The notes below the pieces were generated by a model. It did no database searches. It was not told the origin of the DNA and saw only the letters and a list, made by a program, of their open reading frames with translations. The position numbers were made by a program, and so were the translations under genes. Positions 24,701 through 36,910 of a stretch of DNA of 64,000 nucleotides are shown here, piece after piece. Origin of the DNA: Kryptolebias marmoratus (lineage: Eukaryota > Chordata > Actinopteri > Cyprinodontiformes > Rivulidae); contig NC_051440.1 in assembly GCF_001649575.2 (NCBI RefSeq), positions 17,510,977 through 17,574,976 of the forward strand. The letters are read 5' to 3'. Each line of letters begins with the position of its first letter. The stretch's first letter is position 1.

Positions 24701-25173
24701 CCTCTTCCCCATCCCATGCAGAAACCACCACCTGTAGGTATGAAGTAGTTTTAGAGAGATAGATTTTGCAGCTTTTACAGACTCAGACAAACAGAAGTGA
24801 GCAGTTTTAGCTGCCTACATGACAAGACTGCGCAACAGATGTTCACATTTTGGACTGCCGAGCGATAACATTTAAAATTTTCATTAGAAAAAAAAAATCA
24901 TATTGAGACTAATAGCAGGGAGGTGATTTTTCTATTCCGTTCCTTTTTTTAAGGGCATCATTTTGAGAATCAGCTGTTTGTGAAGCTCGATGCTCAGACT
25001 GGGCATTCATTGTCGTGGCTTTTGTCTACAGAGTCGTCTGTGCTGGCACAAGGCGCCAGACAAACACCCAGACACGAGAGCGCGTCTTCATCCAGCAGCA
25101 GCCTACCTTCCTCATCCGTGACCAGTTTAAAGCTCTGGGATTTCCTTCTCCTCTTCCTCTCCCCAAACTCCAT
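21732..25173 (-). CDS. bend7: BEN domain-containing protein 7
   Basis: Nine minus-strand exons give 437 aa: 25173-25107, 24547-24476, 24395-24069, 23843-23727, 23639-23308, 22595-22488, 22290-22173, 22085-21972, 21790-21732. Start MEFGERKRRRKSQSFKLV, the block MEIKRQITGMMRLLSDRSGR, the cysteine-containing CCMCNCKGTLQAILQELRAM (coiled-coil-like) and the C-terminal BEN domain (about residues 306-420, with QLDSILVNYTRSGSLLFRKL, NSLPNGKRKRGLNDNRKGLD and LPGPRDWVQILQDQIKLARR) all match remembered human BEND7. BEN domains bind DNA or mediate protein contacts in chromatin regulators; the job of BEND7 itself is poorly known. The middle exons (about residues 60-300) are low in complexity and diverged, while both ends are strongly conserved. 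The last exon encodes a short acidic tail. Donors and phases agree in every exon. Confidence 0.94.
22718..23090. repeat. Dispersed ~370-bp repeat, copy A
   Basis: This lies in a bend7 intron. It shares ordered blocks with 60412-60785: 'ggacagattt..gaaact', a 'gaccaaaa..' string, 'tttctcaatataagatgagtttagt' and 'tggcatgaaaggcagtgggc..atatg'. It also contains 'aagatggctgccaca' like the neighbouring part at 60190. No terminal repeats or coding remnant are evident. It is a common unclassified fish repeat, judging by memory of similar strings. Confidence 0.75.
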
Positions 25174-26691
25174 CTTCAGCGGAAATATTCAGCAAGTCGT
25201 GCGGTCGCAAATCACTCCACGGGGAGACGAAATCAAGAATTCACTCAGCGCAATCACTGTCCGTCTGCCTCATTATTAAACAATTATTTATTTATTTGTT
25301 TTACTCAGCCTGGGCTTCGGGTCTGGTTGTCGATTAGATTCCCCGTCGTTTTTTAGTCTAAAATCCACCCTCCAAGATGCTTCTTTTCCCTTTCCCAGCA
25401 TGACGCCAGTTCTTCCCTTTCGCCATGTAAATACATTAATGACTTTAATATTAAGAATTCGTCACATATCCCTTTGCGCCACCTGATGGTATGTTTCATT
25501 TAAAAGGTCGAGAAACAGGCAATTTCCAATAATGGGAAAACAACAAACTGGCATTTGGGCAAAAGCAGTCGAGTTAAAGTCACTAAAATAAACTTTTGAA
25601 AAAGCTTCATAAACTGAACTCTGCTTAAAAAAAAACAAATGTTGCTCAGCAACAGTCTACTTAAATCAGGTGTTTGACAGTCATGTGACACTGAAATGGT
25701 GACATTCTGCAGGTTTTCAGTGGCAGAAAATATCTAAAATATATCTAAGATTAGTTTATTCTAACCTCCACAAATGTCTGGATCTTTCAGTTAAAATTAT
25801 TATTATTATTAGTAGTAGTAGTGGTAGTTTGAAAAAGAAAAGTTTTGCACTTTATCTGAATCCATGAAATGAACACCAGAGGAAGCTGTAGCTTTTGTGT
25901 CTGCATGCAGTTTAATTGTATTTATAAATGAAGCAAGGAACTTTGTTTACTGACATTGTTTTAAGATCTTTTCTGAGGTGTCATCTGTCTGTTTGGTCTT
26001 TGTTTTCTGCCTTTCTCTTTTTCTCAAACTGAGTAACATTGGTAACAAATTGTTTAAGTATTTGTGTACATTTAAAAGACACAGTCTCTCTGAGATCCTC
26101 TTTTGATACAGAATCATTTTAGTGATGGCAATAAATCTTCAGATATTTTACCACCCTTATTTTCTAAGGATTTCCAAAACGTTTGAAATATTCTGTTGAC
26201 ATTAAACCCACTATGAGAAAATATTTTCTTAGTGTTCTTTAGCAAAATATGCAGGAAAGAAAGAAATACCAACTTAAATTATATTTTTATTATGAGTTAT
26301 TGTGCTTCATCTTGGCCAAAAGGATCAAAACAAAACAGGTAGTTTATAAAAACAAAAACTTATTTTATTTGTATTAGAGAAAGGGTATCTTTGCATTCAA
26401 CTGTTCTATCTTTATATCAGTAATTAGGGTAAAATGTCTCCTAAGTTTTAGTGCCTGTCTTTTTTTTATTTGAAATTAATGAAAACAACATCATAGTTTT
26501 TCATGTATAAAAATAAAAAACACATGCAGTGTGCTGTAATGTGTTGCAGTGAATGACTTGTCGGGCTTTTATTTTGAAATAAGGAAGTGAACCTCAGATG
26601 ATTCTTAGGCTAACTTCCGGTGTGAAGCTTTAATGGCAGCGCTGTCCAGAAATCCTCAAAAATAAAGAACATACCGTGTTACTGTCACGAA
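25174..26691. other. Divergent promoter interval of bend7 and prpf18
   Basis: bend7 starts leftward from about 25.2 kb and prpf18 rightward at 26692, so 1.5 kb separates the two start codons. The bend7 end (25180-25440) is less AT-rich and carries the 5' UTR. The prpf18 end has a short leader after about 26600. A TTA/TAG trinucleotide run lies at 25797-25825. No further gene was seen. Confidence 0.55.
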
Positions 26692-29600
26692 ATGGATATA
26701 CTTAAAGCTGAGATAGCAAGAAAGAGGAAAATACTTGAGGAAAAAGAGCTAATTGACGTGAGTATCTTATAAAATTTGTTATTTATGTTTGATTAACAAC
26801 TTAGCTTTGTTAGCTAGTGTCGATTTAGCTGCTAGCTCTGTCAGTCACCACTTTTTTCCAGAATTATCGTTTTTATTTTCAGAACTGTAATAGCTGTATT
26901 AGACACTGTGCAAATAAATATATTTGGCTAACATTACAGGATTAAACATATCTTTCAGTAATAAATTTGGGGTTGTGTTTAAAAGAACTGGCAGTGTTTT
27001 TATTTTACGTATATGTGTGCTCTCTTTCACTGAGGAAACATTGACTGGTTAAAATTCAAAAGTAGTTACTAGGTTAATGTTGCTAAAATTATTCTTTTAT
27101 TTGTTTCCTGTCATTCCCCCCACCCTCCCAAAAAACAACAATTTCAAGTAACAGTTTCTAATGTAGTGCTAATTCAGACCCACCAACTTTCTTCAGAATT
27201 ACAATTGTTGAATCTAAACCTTTTTTTAAGGAAAGTGTGTTACACAAAAGCTGTATTTGTTTTTATTTCATTTTGAAAAGTTCACAAATTGAAATGTAAG
27301 CGAAAAGTTTCATCGGCTGGTTTCTTGGATACGTTTTTGTAAATGTGCACTGTGATGGAAAGAGAACAAAAAATAAACATACAGCATCTGTATTGTGAGT
27401 GTGCTTCTGTCTGTGTCTTGGCACTCCTCTGATTTTCCCACAGGTAGAATATTCTTATTGTGATGTACATGGAGTTTCCTTTAAAGTCTAACACAAGTCA
27501 ATGGTCTGTTTCGCTCCAGGACTCCAAAAAATGCTTCAAAAGGGCTGATCTCGCACGCAAGGAGAAAGAAGATTACTTCATAAGATGCGGCTATAAGGTT
27601 GATGTCAGCATTACCTTATGTTTCTTTCTTTGTCTAAAACACTCGAACACATGGAAATAACTACTGTTTGCGATTTTGTCTTTAATGTCACTGTAAAAAA
27701 ATTACACAGTATTTAAACCTTTTGCTAGAAAACAATATAAGGCCGAGAACTGATCTTCAGGTCTACATTAGTGTTTACTGTGCTGTTTTTCTGCAACCTG
27801 CCTCTGCTGCCTGCATCTGTAGGTTCAGACAGAGACCCCTGAGAGCCAGGTATGGGATTGCTCAGTGACAGTAGTGAACAGGTTGCATGTCAAAATGAAA
27901 CAGAAAGCTTCCACTTCCTTGGCATCCTGTCGGAAATTTAACAAACTTCATGCAGACAGTTTTATTCATTATTTTCCCACTCAGTTTTAAATCAATAAGC
28001 ATTTTGGGGCCAAATGCTTAAATAAACACTATCCTTTTTGTAGTTATTATTTACAGATCCAGTTTGATATATTATTTCTTACTGGCTATTAATGAAATAC
28101 CAGATTTCTTCTACTTTTTGTGAGAACTAAATTTCGTCTATTTGAGGTCATTCAAATTTGTTTTTAAATTGTGTTTTAATGTGAAGCCAGTAACATAAAA
28201 GCTTAAATATGTTGACATTTACTTGCATTTAGAAGGTGGAGGAATTTATTGAGTCATTCAGTGTTTCCTACAACACATTATTGTCATTGTAAATTAAAAG
28301 TATGTTTCTACATGTCTCACATTTACCAGCAAATCCAAACTATACGCTGCATTTTTAAAAAAGTGCTCAAATCATTTCTCCAAAGACAGGGTTACAAGGA
28401 AAGGAAGCTACCAAGCTGAAGTGGGGCACAGCCACGCTAAGAAGTTCAGCATGGCGTACTGAGCTAAAAGAAACACATTTTTGCAATTCATTTGTGACAG
28501 AAGCAGCAATATTTAGACCAACTACAAATGTCTGTGTCATTAGATGACACTGTCTTTTAAAACTTGCTCTAATAAAACAAAAAGATGCATTCCTCTTTCA
28601 AGATTTTTCACAACTTAAAACACCAAACTTTTTAAGCCGGTTTGTTTGTACACATATGTCATGTTAATTTAAACACAAGTTGCTTTCGGGATTGTTTTTT
28701 GTCAGTTTTATAGTTGGTCTTTTGGGCTGTGCTTCTGAAGCCTCAACCTGAAAGTGCTGTGATGCATGTGTTCTTTAATGCATGTTCTGGTATCATGTTT
28801 TCAGTTTTCTTCTTTAAAGTTTTTCCTGCAGTGAGGTTTTAGAATGTGCAAACAATGTTCAAATTACATATATTAAACGAAATCAGAATATTATCATTTT
28901 TGCTGTTTTGGCTTTGTGAATGTGTGCAGTTAAATGGTGCGCATTCACTTGAGTCTGAGCTATCATCTCACAAAGACAACACTTTTTGCACATATCTTTT
29001 TTTTCTTTTTTTTTGCATATTTATGCAAGAAAATTGTGTTTTGACACTATTAAATTCCTTCTGCTTTATTACAGCACCTTCCATAATGTTAGTGTATTTC
29101 TTTTCCTTCATGTTCTCCTAAAGATTGATAAGAAGGTAGAAAATGAACCATCCACTTCAACTAACCCGGTGTTAGAGCTGGAACTAACCGAGGAGAAACT
29201 GCCAATGACACTGTCACGACAAGAGGTGAGATCATAAAAAACAGCTGCTCTTTTTTTGTCAGTAAGGTTGTTTTTTTTTAAATCACCCATTTAATATTTT
29301 TGCATTTCTCTGTTTTTGCAGGTTATTCGACGGCTACGAGAACGAGGGGAACCAGTCCGATTGTTTGGAGAGTCTGATTATGATGCTTTTCAGAGACTGA
29401 GGAAAATTGAGATCCTGACCCCAGAAGTAAACAAGGTAGGATTGAACGTTTTTTTTTGTTTGTTTGTTTTTTTTGTTATGTGCAGCATGCCTCTTGCCGG
29501 TTTATAAATGAAAAAATACTGAAAGTTATAGAAAATTCTAGAGAACTCACTTTAATTTTTTCTTTTTCTGTGTCCAGGGGTTGAGAAATGACCTGAAAGC

Positions 29601-32246
29601 AGCCATGGACAAGATCGACCAGCAGTATCTGAATGAGATTGTTGGAGCGACAGAATCGGGGGATGTGGACACACAGCACGACCTGAAAGTTCATGAGGAA
29701 AACACCACTATAGAGGAGCTCGAGGTGCAGTGCTCAGTAAAATGTGGCCCAGTTTTGTGCAAGATTTTGTTACGGTGTTTTGTTTTAGTTATTAATGTAT
29801 TTAGGAAATGGTAAATGTCAATCGAAACTTAAATGTTTGTATTTTAATGTCCAAATTCCTCTCTAGGCTCTTGGAAAAACCTTGGGTACAGGAGATGACA
29901 GTGGAGATCAGGACGTAATCGCCAAATTTTTAAGGGTAAATCAATAAGACTGTGCTTCTCTTCATATCTAGAGGGAGCTATTGGATAAAATGTTTATGCC
30001 AATACAGTAACTGCCGTTAAGATTGTTGATTTTGCGTTTTCATGTACTGTGTTAATTTAAATGGCTATTTAATGAAGCTGTTCTTCTTTAACATCCAGCA
30101 AATTCACTACTTAAGTTGTAATGATGTTACAGTGTTTAGGCATTGTGTTTTAATGCCACCTGATGGGATGTTAGTGTGTTTAATATTTGTTGCTAACACA
30201 TTTTAAAGCCATATTCCCATTTGGTTTGTAGTTTCTTCTTGGTGTTTGGGCCAAAGATCTGAACAGTCGAGAAGACCACGTGAAACGCAGCGTCCAGGGC
30301 AAGCTGGCCAGCGCAACACACTCACAGACTGAGTCTTATCTCGAGCCTCTCTTTAAAAAGCTCAGAAAGAAGGTAACATTTCAAGGAGGAAAGTATAAAA
30401 CAGACTCCAGTACGAGCCTATAACTGATGGAATGTTTTTTTTTCATCTTAATTATTTATATTTCTTTCAGAATTTACCAGCTGACATAAAAGAATCGATC
30501 ACAGACATCATTAAATTCATGCTGGAGAGAGAATATGTGAAGGTGTGTTCTTATTGTCGCCTTTTTTTACTTTTACAGATTTATCATCACACGTTTAACA
30601 ATTTTTTAACAATTTGATTTCAGGCAAATGATGCGTATCTACAGATGGCCATTGGTAACGCTCCCTGGCCCATTGGGGTGACTATGGTGGGTATCCACGC
30701 CCGTACTGGTCGAGAAAAGATCTTCTCCAAACACGTGGCTCACGTCCTCAACGATGAGACACAAAGAAAATACATTCAGGTGAGTCACTTTGTTACGTCA
30801 GGACTTTTCTATAGCTTAGGGTTCTTCTTAAAAGTTTGTAAAACCAAGTAGTTTTTAAAGCTGCAAAATTATAATCACAGTTTTCTGAGATCTTTATGAA
30901 ACATTCAGAACACGCTTTGATCAATATTCTTCACAGAAACAAGACATGTTCGTGAAGTGAGCCCCACTCTACTTCCCCTACTTTACGTAGTATCTGTCTC
31001 TTTTCAGAAATGCCCAACAGTTCAAGCACATCATTACTGTACGAGTGAGCGTAAATAAAAAAGCTAAAGAGCTCGTACAAAAACAGAACGAACATCCAGT
31101 AAAATTTACCTTGAGTTCAGACTGAAACGTCCAGTTAGAACGTTAAATGTTCTCGTTCATGGCAGTACAATTGGGGGAAAAAGCATGAAGAATGTGTTCT
31201 TGATGGATTAGACTAAAGTATAGTTGTTCTGCAATATTACACAAAGCCATGTTTTTGAGAAAACCAAGCAGAACCTATCAGCAAAAACACCTCACCCCAA
31301 CTGTCAAAGCACAATAGTGGCGGGCTAATCATATTTGGGTTGTTTTGCTGCAGTTATAAAACAAATCTGAGTCAGATGCTTTGCCATCTGTCTCCCAGCT
31401 GATTCTTGTCATGTAACACAACAGTGATCTCAAGCACAGTGAGAAATCTGCAAAACAAGGAGTAAAAAAAAAAAGAAAAAAGAAATCACGGATCTGAGAA
31501 GTCAAACTTCAGACTTGTACACATTTCAGTGCTGTAGCCAGACCCGAGAGCTGTAACAAATGCCTGCAAACCTCAATTTACTGAAACATTGTTGTACAAA
31601 CAAAGCAATGTTTGAAACTGATAGTCATTTAGAAAATTCATTTAGAAAACTTCAATTGAAGCTCTTAAATGTGGTTCTACAAGCTACTGAGCTACAGAGT
31701 GTCATCCACAAACTGCACCTAGATTAGGTTTTTCTTAAAATATATATTTATAAAAAAAAAAACCTTCATGTTTTTTACGTGAAGTTAAATTTTATGACTT
31801 TAGAAGGATGCAAAAACCTTAGAGTGAACTTGTACCCTTTGTAACTGGGAGGAGATAAAGATGGAGATTCTAGATAACTTGCTGGCATACTTTTCCCCAG
31901 CAAATCTGAGAAGCATGCTGGAGAGATTTGCAGTTCTTGACAGTACTGAAGTCCAAGGGTTGTTTTTCGTTGTTTCTTGAGTTTTAGAAGTGGCTGTGAC
32001 TTCAAACACCCAAGGAGATATCCTGAAGCACAGAAAAAGAGATTTATTCCTCTAAACAAATCTAACAAAATTTTCCCATTTTGGTTATGTCTTTTAAAAA
32101 CTAAGAAAAAAATTGCAGGTTGCTTTATGTATTTTATTAACTGTTAACTTGTTTTTATTTCTCAGGGGCTGAAGAGGCTAATGACTATCTGCCAGAAACA
32201 ATTCCCAACCGATCCATCGAAGTGTGTGGAGTACAATGCTCTTTAA
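26692..32246 (+). CDS. prpf18: Pre-mRNA-splicing factor 18
   Basis: Eleven exons give 350 aa: 26692-26757, 27520-27597, 27823-27849, 29124-29225, 29322-29435, 29578-29724, 29867-29935, 30232-30372, 30471-30542, 30624-30779, 32166-32246. All introns are phase 0 GT-AG. Prp18 acts in the second catalytic step of splicing, with SLU7, helping 3' splice site use in the nuclear spliceosome. Visible landmarks are the basic N-terminus [13 protein letters not shown], the PRP4-like motif ([20 protein letters not shown].., about residues 85-130), and the C-terminal Prp18 domain with [18 protein letters not shown], the nearly invariant [20 protein letters not shown] loop, and the ending CVEYNAL. The third exon is only 27 nt (VQTETPESQ) in a segment that is variable between species. 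The intron before the last exon (1.4 kb) holds a Tc1-type relic. Confidence 0.97.
27850..29123. other. Intron 3 of prpf18
   Basis: This 1.27-kb AT-rich intron separates the 27-nt exon from the exon beginning [14 protein letters not shown]. No exon or recognisable element was seen inside it. Confidence 0.55.
31000..31745 (+). mobile_element. Degraded Tc1/mariner-like transposon
   Basis: This lies inside the last intron of prpf18 in the sense orientation. Ordered pieces of a Tc1-type transposase gene as remembered from fish genomes survive: 'accaagcagaacctatcagc..cacctca', 'ccaactgtcaaagcac', 'ttgggttgttttgctgcag', 'gccatctgtctcccagct', 'gtgatctcaagcacag' (the position of the second catalytic Asp region), 'gagctgtaacaaatgcctgcaaacctcaat' and the 3' motif 'gtggttctacaagctactga'. 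Frameshifts, stops and deletions are many, so it is inactive. The 5' border is uncertain. Confidence 0.8.
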
Positions 32247-32408
32247 CGTTTGAATTTTTCTAACATGAGGACAAGACTTTATTCTGAATTCGTTTTTTTT
32301 TTTTTTTCACAACAGCACAACAGGCATTTTTGTTCTGATTAGATCAGGATTGCAACAGGAAGTTTTAAACTCTTGTACACGTGGGTTTCTCTTTGAGTTA
32401 TTGTCAGA

Positions 32409-32414
32409 AATAAA
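32409..32414 (+). terminator. Poly(A) signal of prpf18
   Basis: AATAAA lies about 160 bases beyond the prpf18 stop codon. A second AATAAA at 32736-32741 could give a longer 3' UTR. Confidence 0.5.
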
Positions 32415-32744
32415 TGTACAAATTAAACACATCTGGGCTGAGTGAAGCTTCATCCCGTAGAGTTAAAAGTCTTGGATTCAGTCGGCGATCATTAAGTGTC
32501 TTGGATTGGCCTTGTCAAAGTATTTTCAACTCATCTGATGTATAAAAATGCTCCAAAGAATTTAAATCATAATTACTTGTTTTTTTAAATGCTATGAACA
32601 AATAATATTTGCATAATGTTCAATGTAAGTTTTCAAAAGGTTTTCTTTCATTTTCATGTTGTTATAGGCAGGATGTCATTAGCTAATGAAAAAGGAAGTG
32701 TAAGTTTTATTGCACCTGAAATAACATTTGATGTAAATAAATGA

Positions 32745-35700
32745 TAAATTTACTACATTTACTTCTGATTCATTTCTATGTACATTTCCAGCATGTATGA
32801 AAATCTGTTTTTTACTATCTTGATGACAGAAAAGTTGCAGTATTGCTGTATCTGCTGTTGGAAATTTACTGAATTACTAAAGGTGGATTTAGTCGTTTTG
32901 TAATTAAAAAGATTTTCACACTTGTGCAGCTAGTCTTCTAAATAGGACTATTTTAATCACCATAGTTTATCCTTTTCTTTATAGGTAATAAAATACTCTC
33001 ACCACAGTATGCTCCAGTGATAATTTATTACCTTGTACGTTAACTAAATATTCCCGATTAATGCAATCATCTACATAAAGACTCTGTGTCCTTCTGTTCT
33101 GAACAGAACAAAAAAACATTAGGCAGAAGCTAAAATTGCTATTTAAGTGACTGGAAACCTTTTAGTAGTTTGGTTAAGACGCAAACATCCAGCATCACAC
33201 ACTGACCTTATTACACCGTGTAACCATGGTGATCTGAGCTGCTCCTTGTGGTGATAGTATGTTCTTGGCCACCTGAGTCCACGTCATCACAGTTCCAGTC
33301 TGTCGGTTCTGAACACGTAACCAGAGGCTCTGGGCAGGTTGACAGTTGGCAGAGCAAACACACTCAGCTAGTGTTTGATTTATTTTTTTTTCTCTCTCTG
33401 AACTCTCAGGATCTACAGTTTAACCACAGCAAAGATTACAGTTTACTTTTTTTCCCCCTTCTTTTTTCAAACTGACTGTGGAAAAGCATTTGACGTAAAC
33501 AAATGGTCTTATCTGAGGTCAGCGCATTCATCCGTGAAGGCTTTCACCCACCTGTCCTTGAGTCAGAGTTAAGTTAAATATTTTGGCTTCAGTCCAGTTC
33601 AGTCAGATGTGTCACTCTCATCAGTGATGTTTGTGAGGGCCTTGAAAAGTTGGTCTGGTGCTCAGAGGAAACCACTGACCATGAGTTGTGATTCCTATAA
33701 CAAACTGGATATACGTCATTTTAAAACGTGCTAGAAACTTTGAGCAAAACTGGAATAAAATTAAACACTTTTGCCATTTGTTGTTTAAGCTAAAAAGAAA
33801 TACAAATTTTATATTTGTTTTGAAAACATTTGCCAAATTCCTTAATTTATTCTTTTGTGCAGCATCAAAACCCAATTTGCTGAGCCATGTTAAGTCACTG
33901 TCAGCTCAATCATCTTAATTTCACTTTGTTCGGACCATTATCGCATGAAAAGACTGCAAACAAGTAGGTGGCCTGATCCCGGTCTGTTACCAGTGGCCCT
34001 CTGTGGGGACACGAACAGAACTCCCTGACAACAAAAGAGGATTTGTACTCATCATGTCCAGGGAAGTTTTTTTTTTCTTCTTCCTCTAATGACCTCAGAT
34101 CTGTGAGCAACCCCATTACTGGCCATAGGATATGAGCGAGCTGATAGAAACCTGCTCTCTGAGCGGCTTTTGTTCTCTGTTGTCAGAGGAAGATGTGTCA
34201 GGGATCCACTCCGTGTAATAAACACATTCAAATCCCCAGATTTCAGGAAGGGATTATCTCCGTCTCTCCTGTAGCTGCATATATTACCATGACAATGTGA
34301 AAATCAAAGCAAAAATGTTGAGATGCTTATTTGGTTTTTATTTAGTGGGACACAAAATGAGATATTTCCCAACTATTTTATCTCCGACTAAATCCTTTCA
34401 TAAACATTCAATGTTTTTTTTTTTGATTATTTACATTATATTTTAATAAAAAATAATCCTCTGCCATCTGTTTATTCCAGTTATCTCATGTTAAAGACAG
34501 AAATTAGCTTCAGCGAAGTGATTATCATTATGATTAATGTATCATTTAAAATTTTCACTGAATATGTTTTTCAGAAAGGCCTCATCAGTGGTTGCCTGCC
34601 AGCCTGTGTGTTTAAAATCTGTAATTAGAGCTCCATTTCTCTCTATGTAGAATAGACGAGGCGATAGTTGCCAGGCATCTGAGTAGAGGTGAAAACCAAT
34701 TACTGGTGGAGGTGTAGTGTGTCGCTCCAATATGTCTCTCTCTCTCTTTCTGTTTGTCTTTCTCCCTTCACTTCCGCTCTGGATCATTGGCAGTGTAAAC
34801 GGATTTAGGCTATAAATAAATAGAAGCACTATATTCTTCTAAAAGTCAGAAACAAATATACCACCGTAAAACCTTAGGTTTATGTCCGGAGTCACATCTC
34901 ACCGCCATCCTCAAGTGTGCATTTTATTAGCAGGGCTTAAAGGTCAGAGTATTAGTTAAAATGCCAAAGCTTGTGATGAATGTGATGCGTTGAAGTCACT
35001 CAGCATGAGCAGGTGGGAGAAAACCAAAGCTGGATTTCCAGAAAATATTTCTAAAGAGGATTCATTTATTAGAAATGTTAATACTGTCAGTACCGATTAT
35101 ATTCCTTATCAAGGTCCATGTGAAAGTTTTGATGGTCTCTTGCAAGAAAAAATGTATTGTATAAAACAAAAATAAAAAGTGAAAAAGGTATCTGCATGAA
35201 CATATCGGAGTTCTGGCTCTTTCAGTGAGCCAGTTTAATCCATATTCTGCAGCAGTGCAACTGAAAAGCCTCTTTTCTGGCTTGTGTACTCTTTTCACCA
35301 AAATTGGTCTTGTCTTTTGAAGAGCTATCACCATGGTGAAATGTCTCCAAATGGAAAGAGAAGATGGAAGTAAAGGTAAATGAAAAAGACAAGACAGACA
35401 ATGATTTGCACGGTCCTTTAACTGAGGAAATGGAAATCTGTGGCAGAAATGGATCCAGGAAAGAAAAAAAAAGCATGAGAGATTTGAACATGTAGGTACA
35501 GTCACCAACGACTTCTTTCTTTTAGCTTTTCTCTTTCTTAAAATAGACACTAATTTAGACTTGGTGACCTCTCACTTTAAAATTTACACACTATTCATAT
35601 ATAATGCCTTCACAGCATGGTTGACCTGGGCCAAGAATTCCCTCATAATACAGTAAGTGTCTATAGCACATGTGTTAAACTCAAAACTCACAGGACCAGA

Positions 35701-36700
35701 AATGGCTCTTGTTTCTAACTTATCAGGCCCACAAAATTATATTTTAAATAAATTTGAACTGGACTGCCGATCTGTGACAGATCGAGTCTATCGCTGGTCA
35801 TTTTGCTTAAAAAACTGAGCGTATAGTGTAAACTTCTCAAAGGAAACTAGCTAACTTTGAAGCCAAGAAAAATAAGTCTGATGTTTTTCAGTAATTTTTG
35901 ATATCTGCAGAAATTGTCAGTTTCTTCAAATAAAGACTGAAAACATTACTGTTTACTGTAGCTTTCCCATAAAGTTGAAAACTGATTTTTATTAGTTTAT
36001 CAATATGGAAATAAATCCTAATAGCAATGTCTTTTTACATGTGACTTTTCTCTTTAATCATTAAGCTGACATAAAATTTGAAATAAACAACAATTTGACA
36101 TATTATACTTAAAAACAAGTTCTGTTTAGAGTCTTTTTTCAAACAACATGGACCAAAATTGACCCTCAGGTAGGACCAAGGTCTTAATTTTGACCCCTTG
36201 AGTAACCGAGTTTAATATATAGCCTACAGAATCTTGTTCTACAGATTTATTTAAATGGATACAATTTCTATCTGACAGTAATAACTGAAGGATTAATACT
36301 TAATCAATGTTTCTGAGAGCAGGGATGTGTACTTTTTAGAGGGTTTAACACCACTCAATTTAGGACGAAAAACCTCTAATATCACATCATATCATGCCAT
36401 GTTTTACTTTATAGGTAGCCTACCCCATGTAGACATTTAAAAGAATAAACTTTGTTTTTTATGGTTCCTGTAGTAGCCTTAAGTGCCTGCAAGTGTTTGA
36501 GAGAAAGTGAGAGATACATTTGACCTATCTTGTTTAATAAACACTAAATCAATAGTTTCTCACGGAGTAAAAACCAGAGGCTTGTGCCTCAGGCAAGTTT
36601 TCAACTCAATTCATAGATTCACTTACAGGGAAATCACTTATTATTAAGCATTTCTCCCATTTTATGCTGACCCTCCGTGGACACACACCTTACAGGAGGA
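32745..36700. other. Intergenic region between prpf18 and the orphan flavoprotein gene
   Basis: About 4 kb without a recognisable exon. The block at 34090-34300 is of higher complexity than its surroundings and looks like a conserved non-coding element. A probable old DNA-transposon relic lies at 35661-36226. Long frames here are not supported by splice sites or by any family resemblance. Confidence 0.5.
35661..36226. mobile_element. Possible hAT-type transposon relic
   Basis: The left edge 'ctatagcacatgtgttaaactca' resembles the well-known fish and mammal repeat edge 'cacatgtgtcaaactcaa'. The right edge 'gagtttaatatatag' is a loose inverted match to it. The interior has no coding remnant that I can read. 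The family assignment is tentative. Confidence 0.35.
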
Positions 36701-36739
36701 AGAGAGAAAGAAGGGGGAGGGAGTCGTGCTGCAGACACT

Positions 36740-36910
36740 CAACTTGCAGCTGCGAGCGGAGAGGACGCATGTGGCACGTCGCTGCTGGTCAGGCTGTGGA
36801 CGCAGATCCTAGCTCTCTCCTGCCGTAAATGCACACATGAAGGCAGGTCGGCTCCATAACTGAGGGGGAGATCTGGCCCCTCCTGGCTCGCAGTGGATTC
36901 CCGTGGCGGT
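36740..36910 (+). promoter_or_regulatory. Putative promoter/5' UTR of the flavoprotein gene
   Basis: The sequence shifts abruptly from AT-rich to GC- and CpG-richer just before the ATG at 36911, and the first exon remains GC-rich to 37400. This is typical of a CpG-island-like promoter. No TATA box was identified and the start site is unknown. Confidence 0.4.

Noticed and set aside
30150..30170. CTCF-like string 'gccacctgatggga' (and a similar one near 25478)
   Set aside because: Each has two or more mismatches to the CTCF core, and such strings are frequent at ends of fish repeats.
35062..35550. 162-codon minus-strand frame
   Set aside because: Composition is dominated by Phe, Ser and Leu from A/G-rich DNA. 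There are no splice partners and no recognisable domain.
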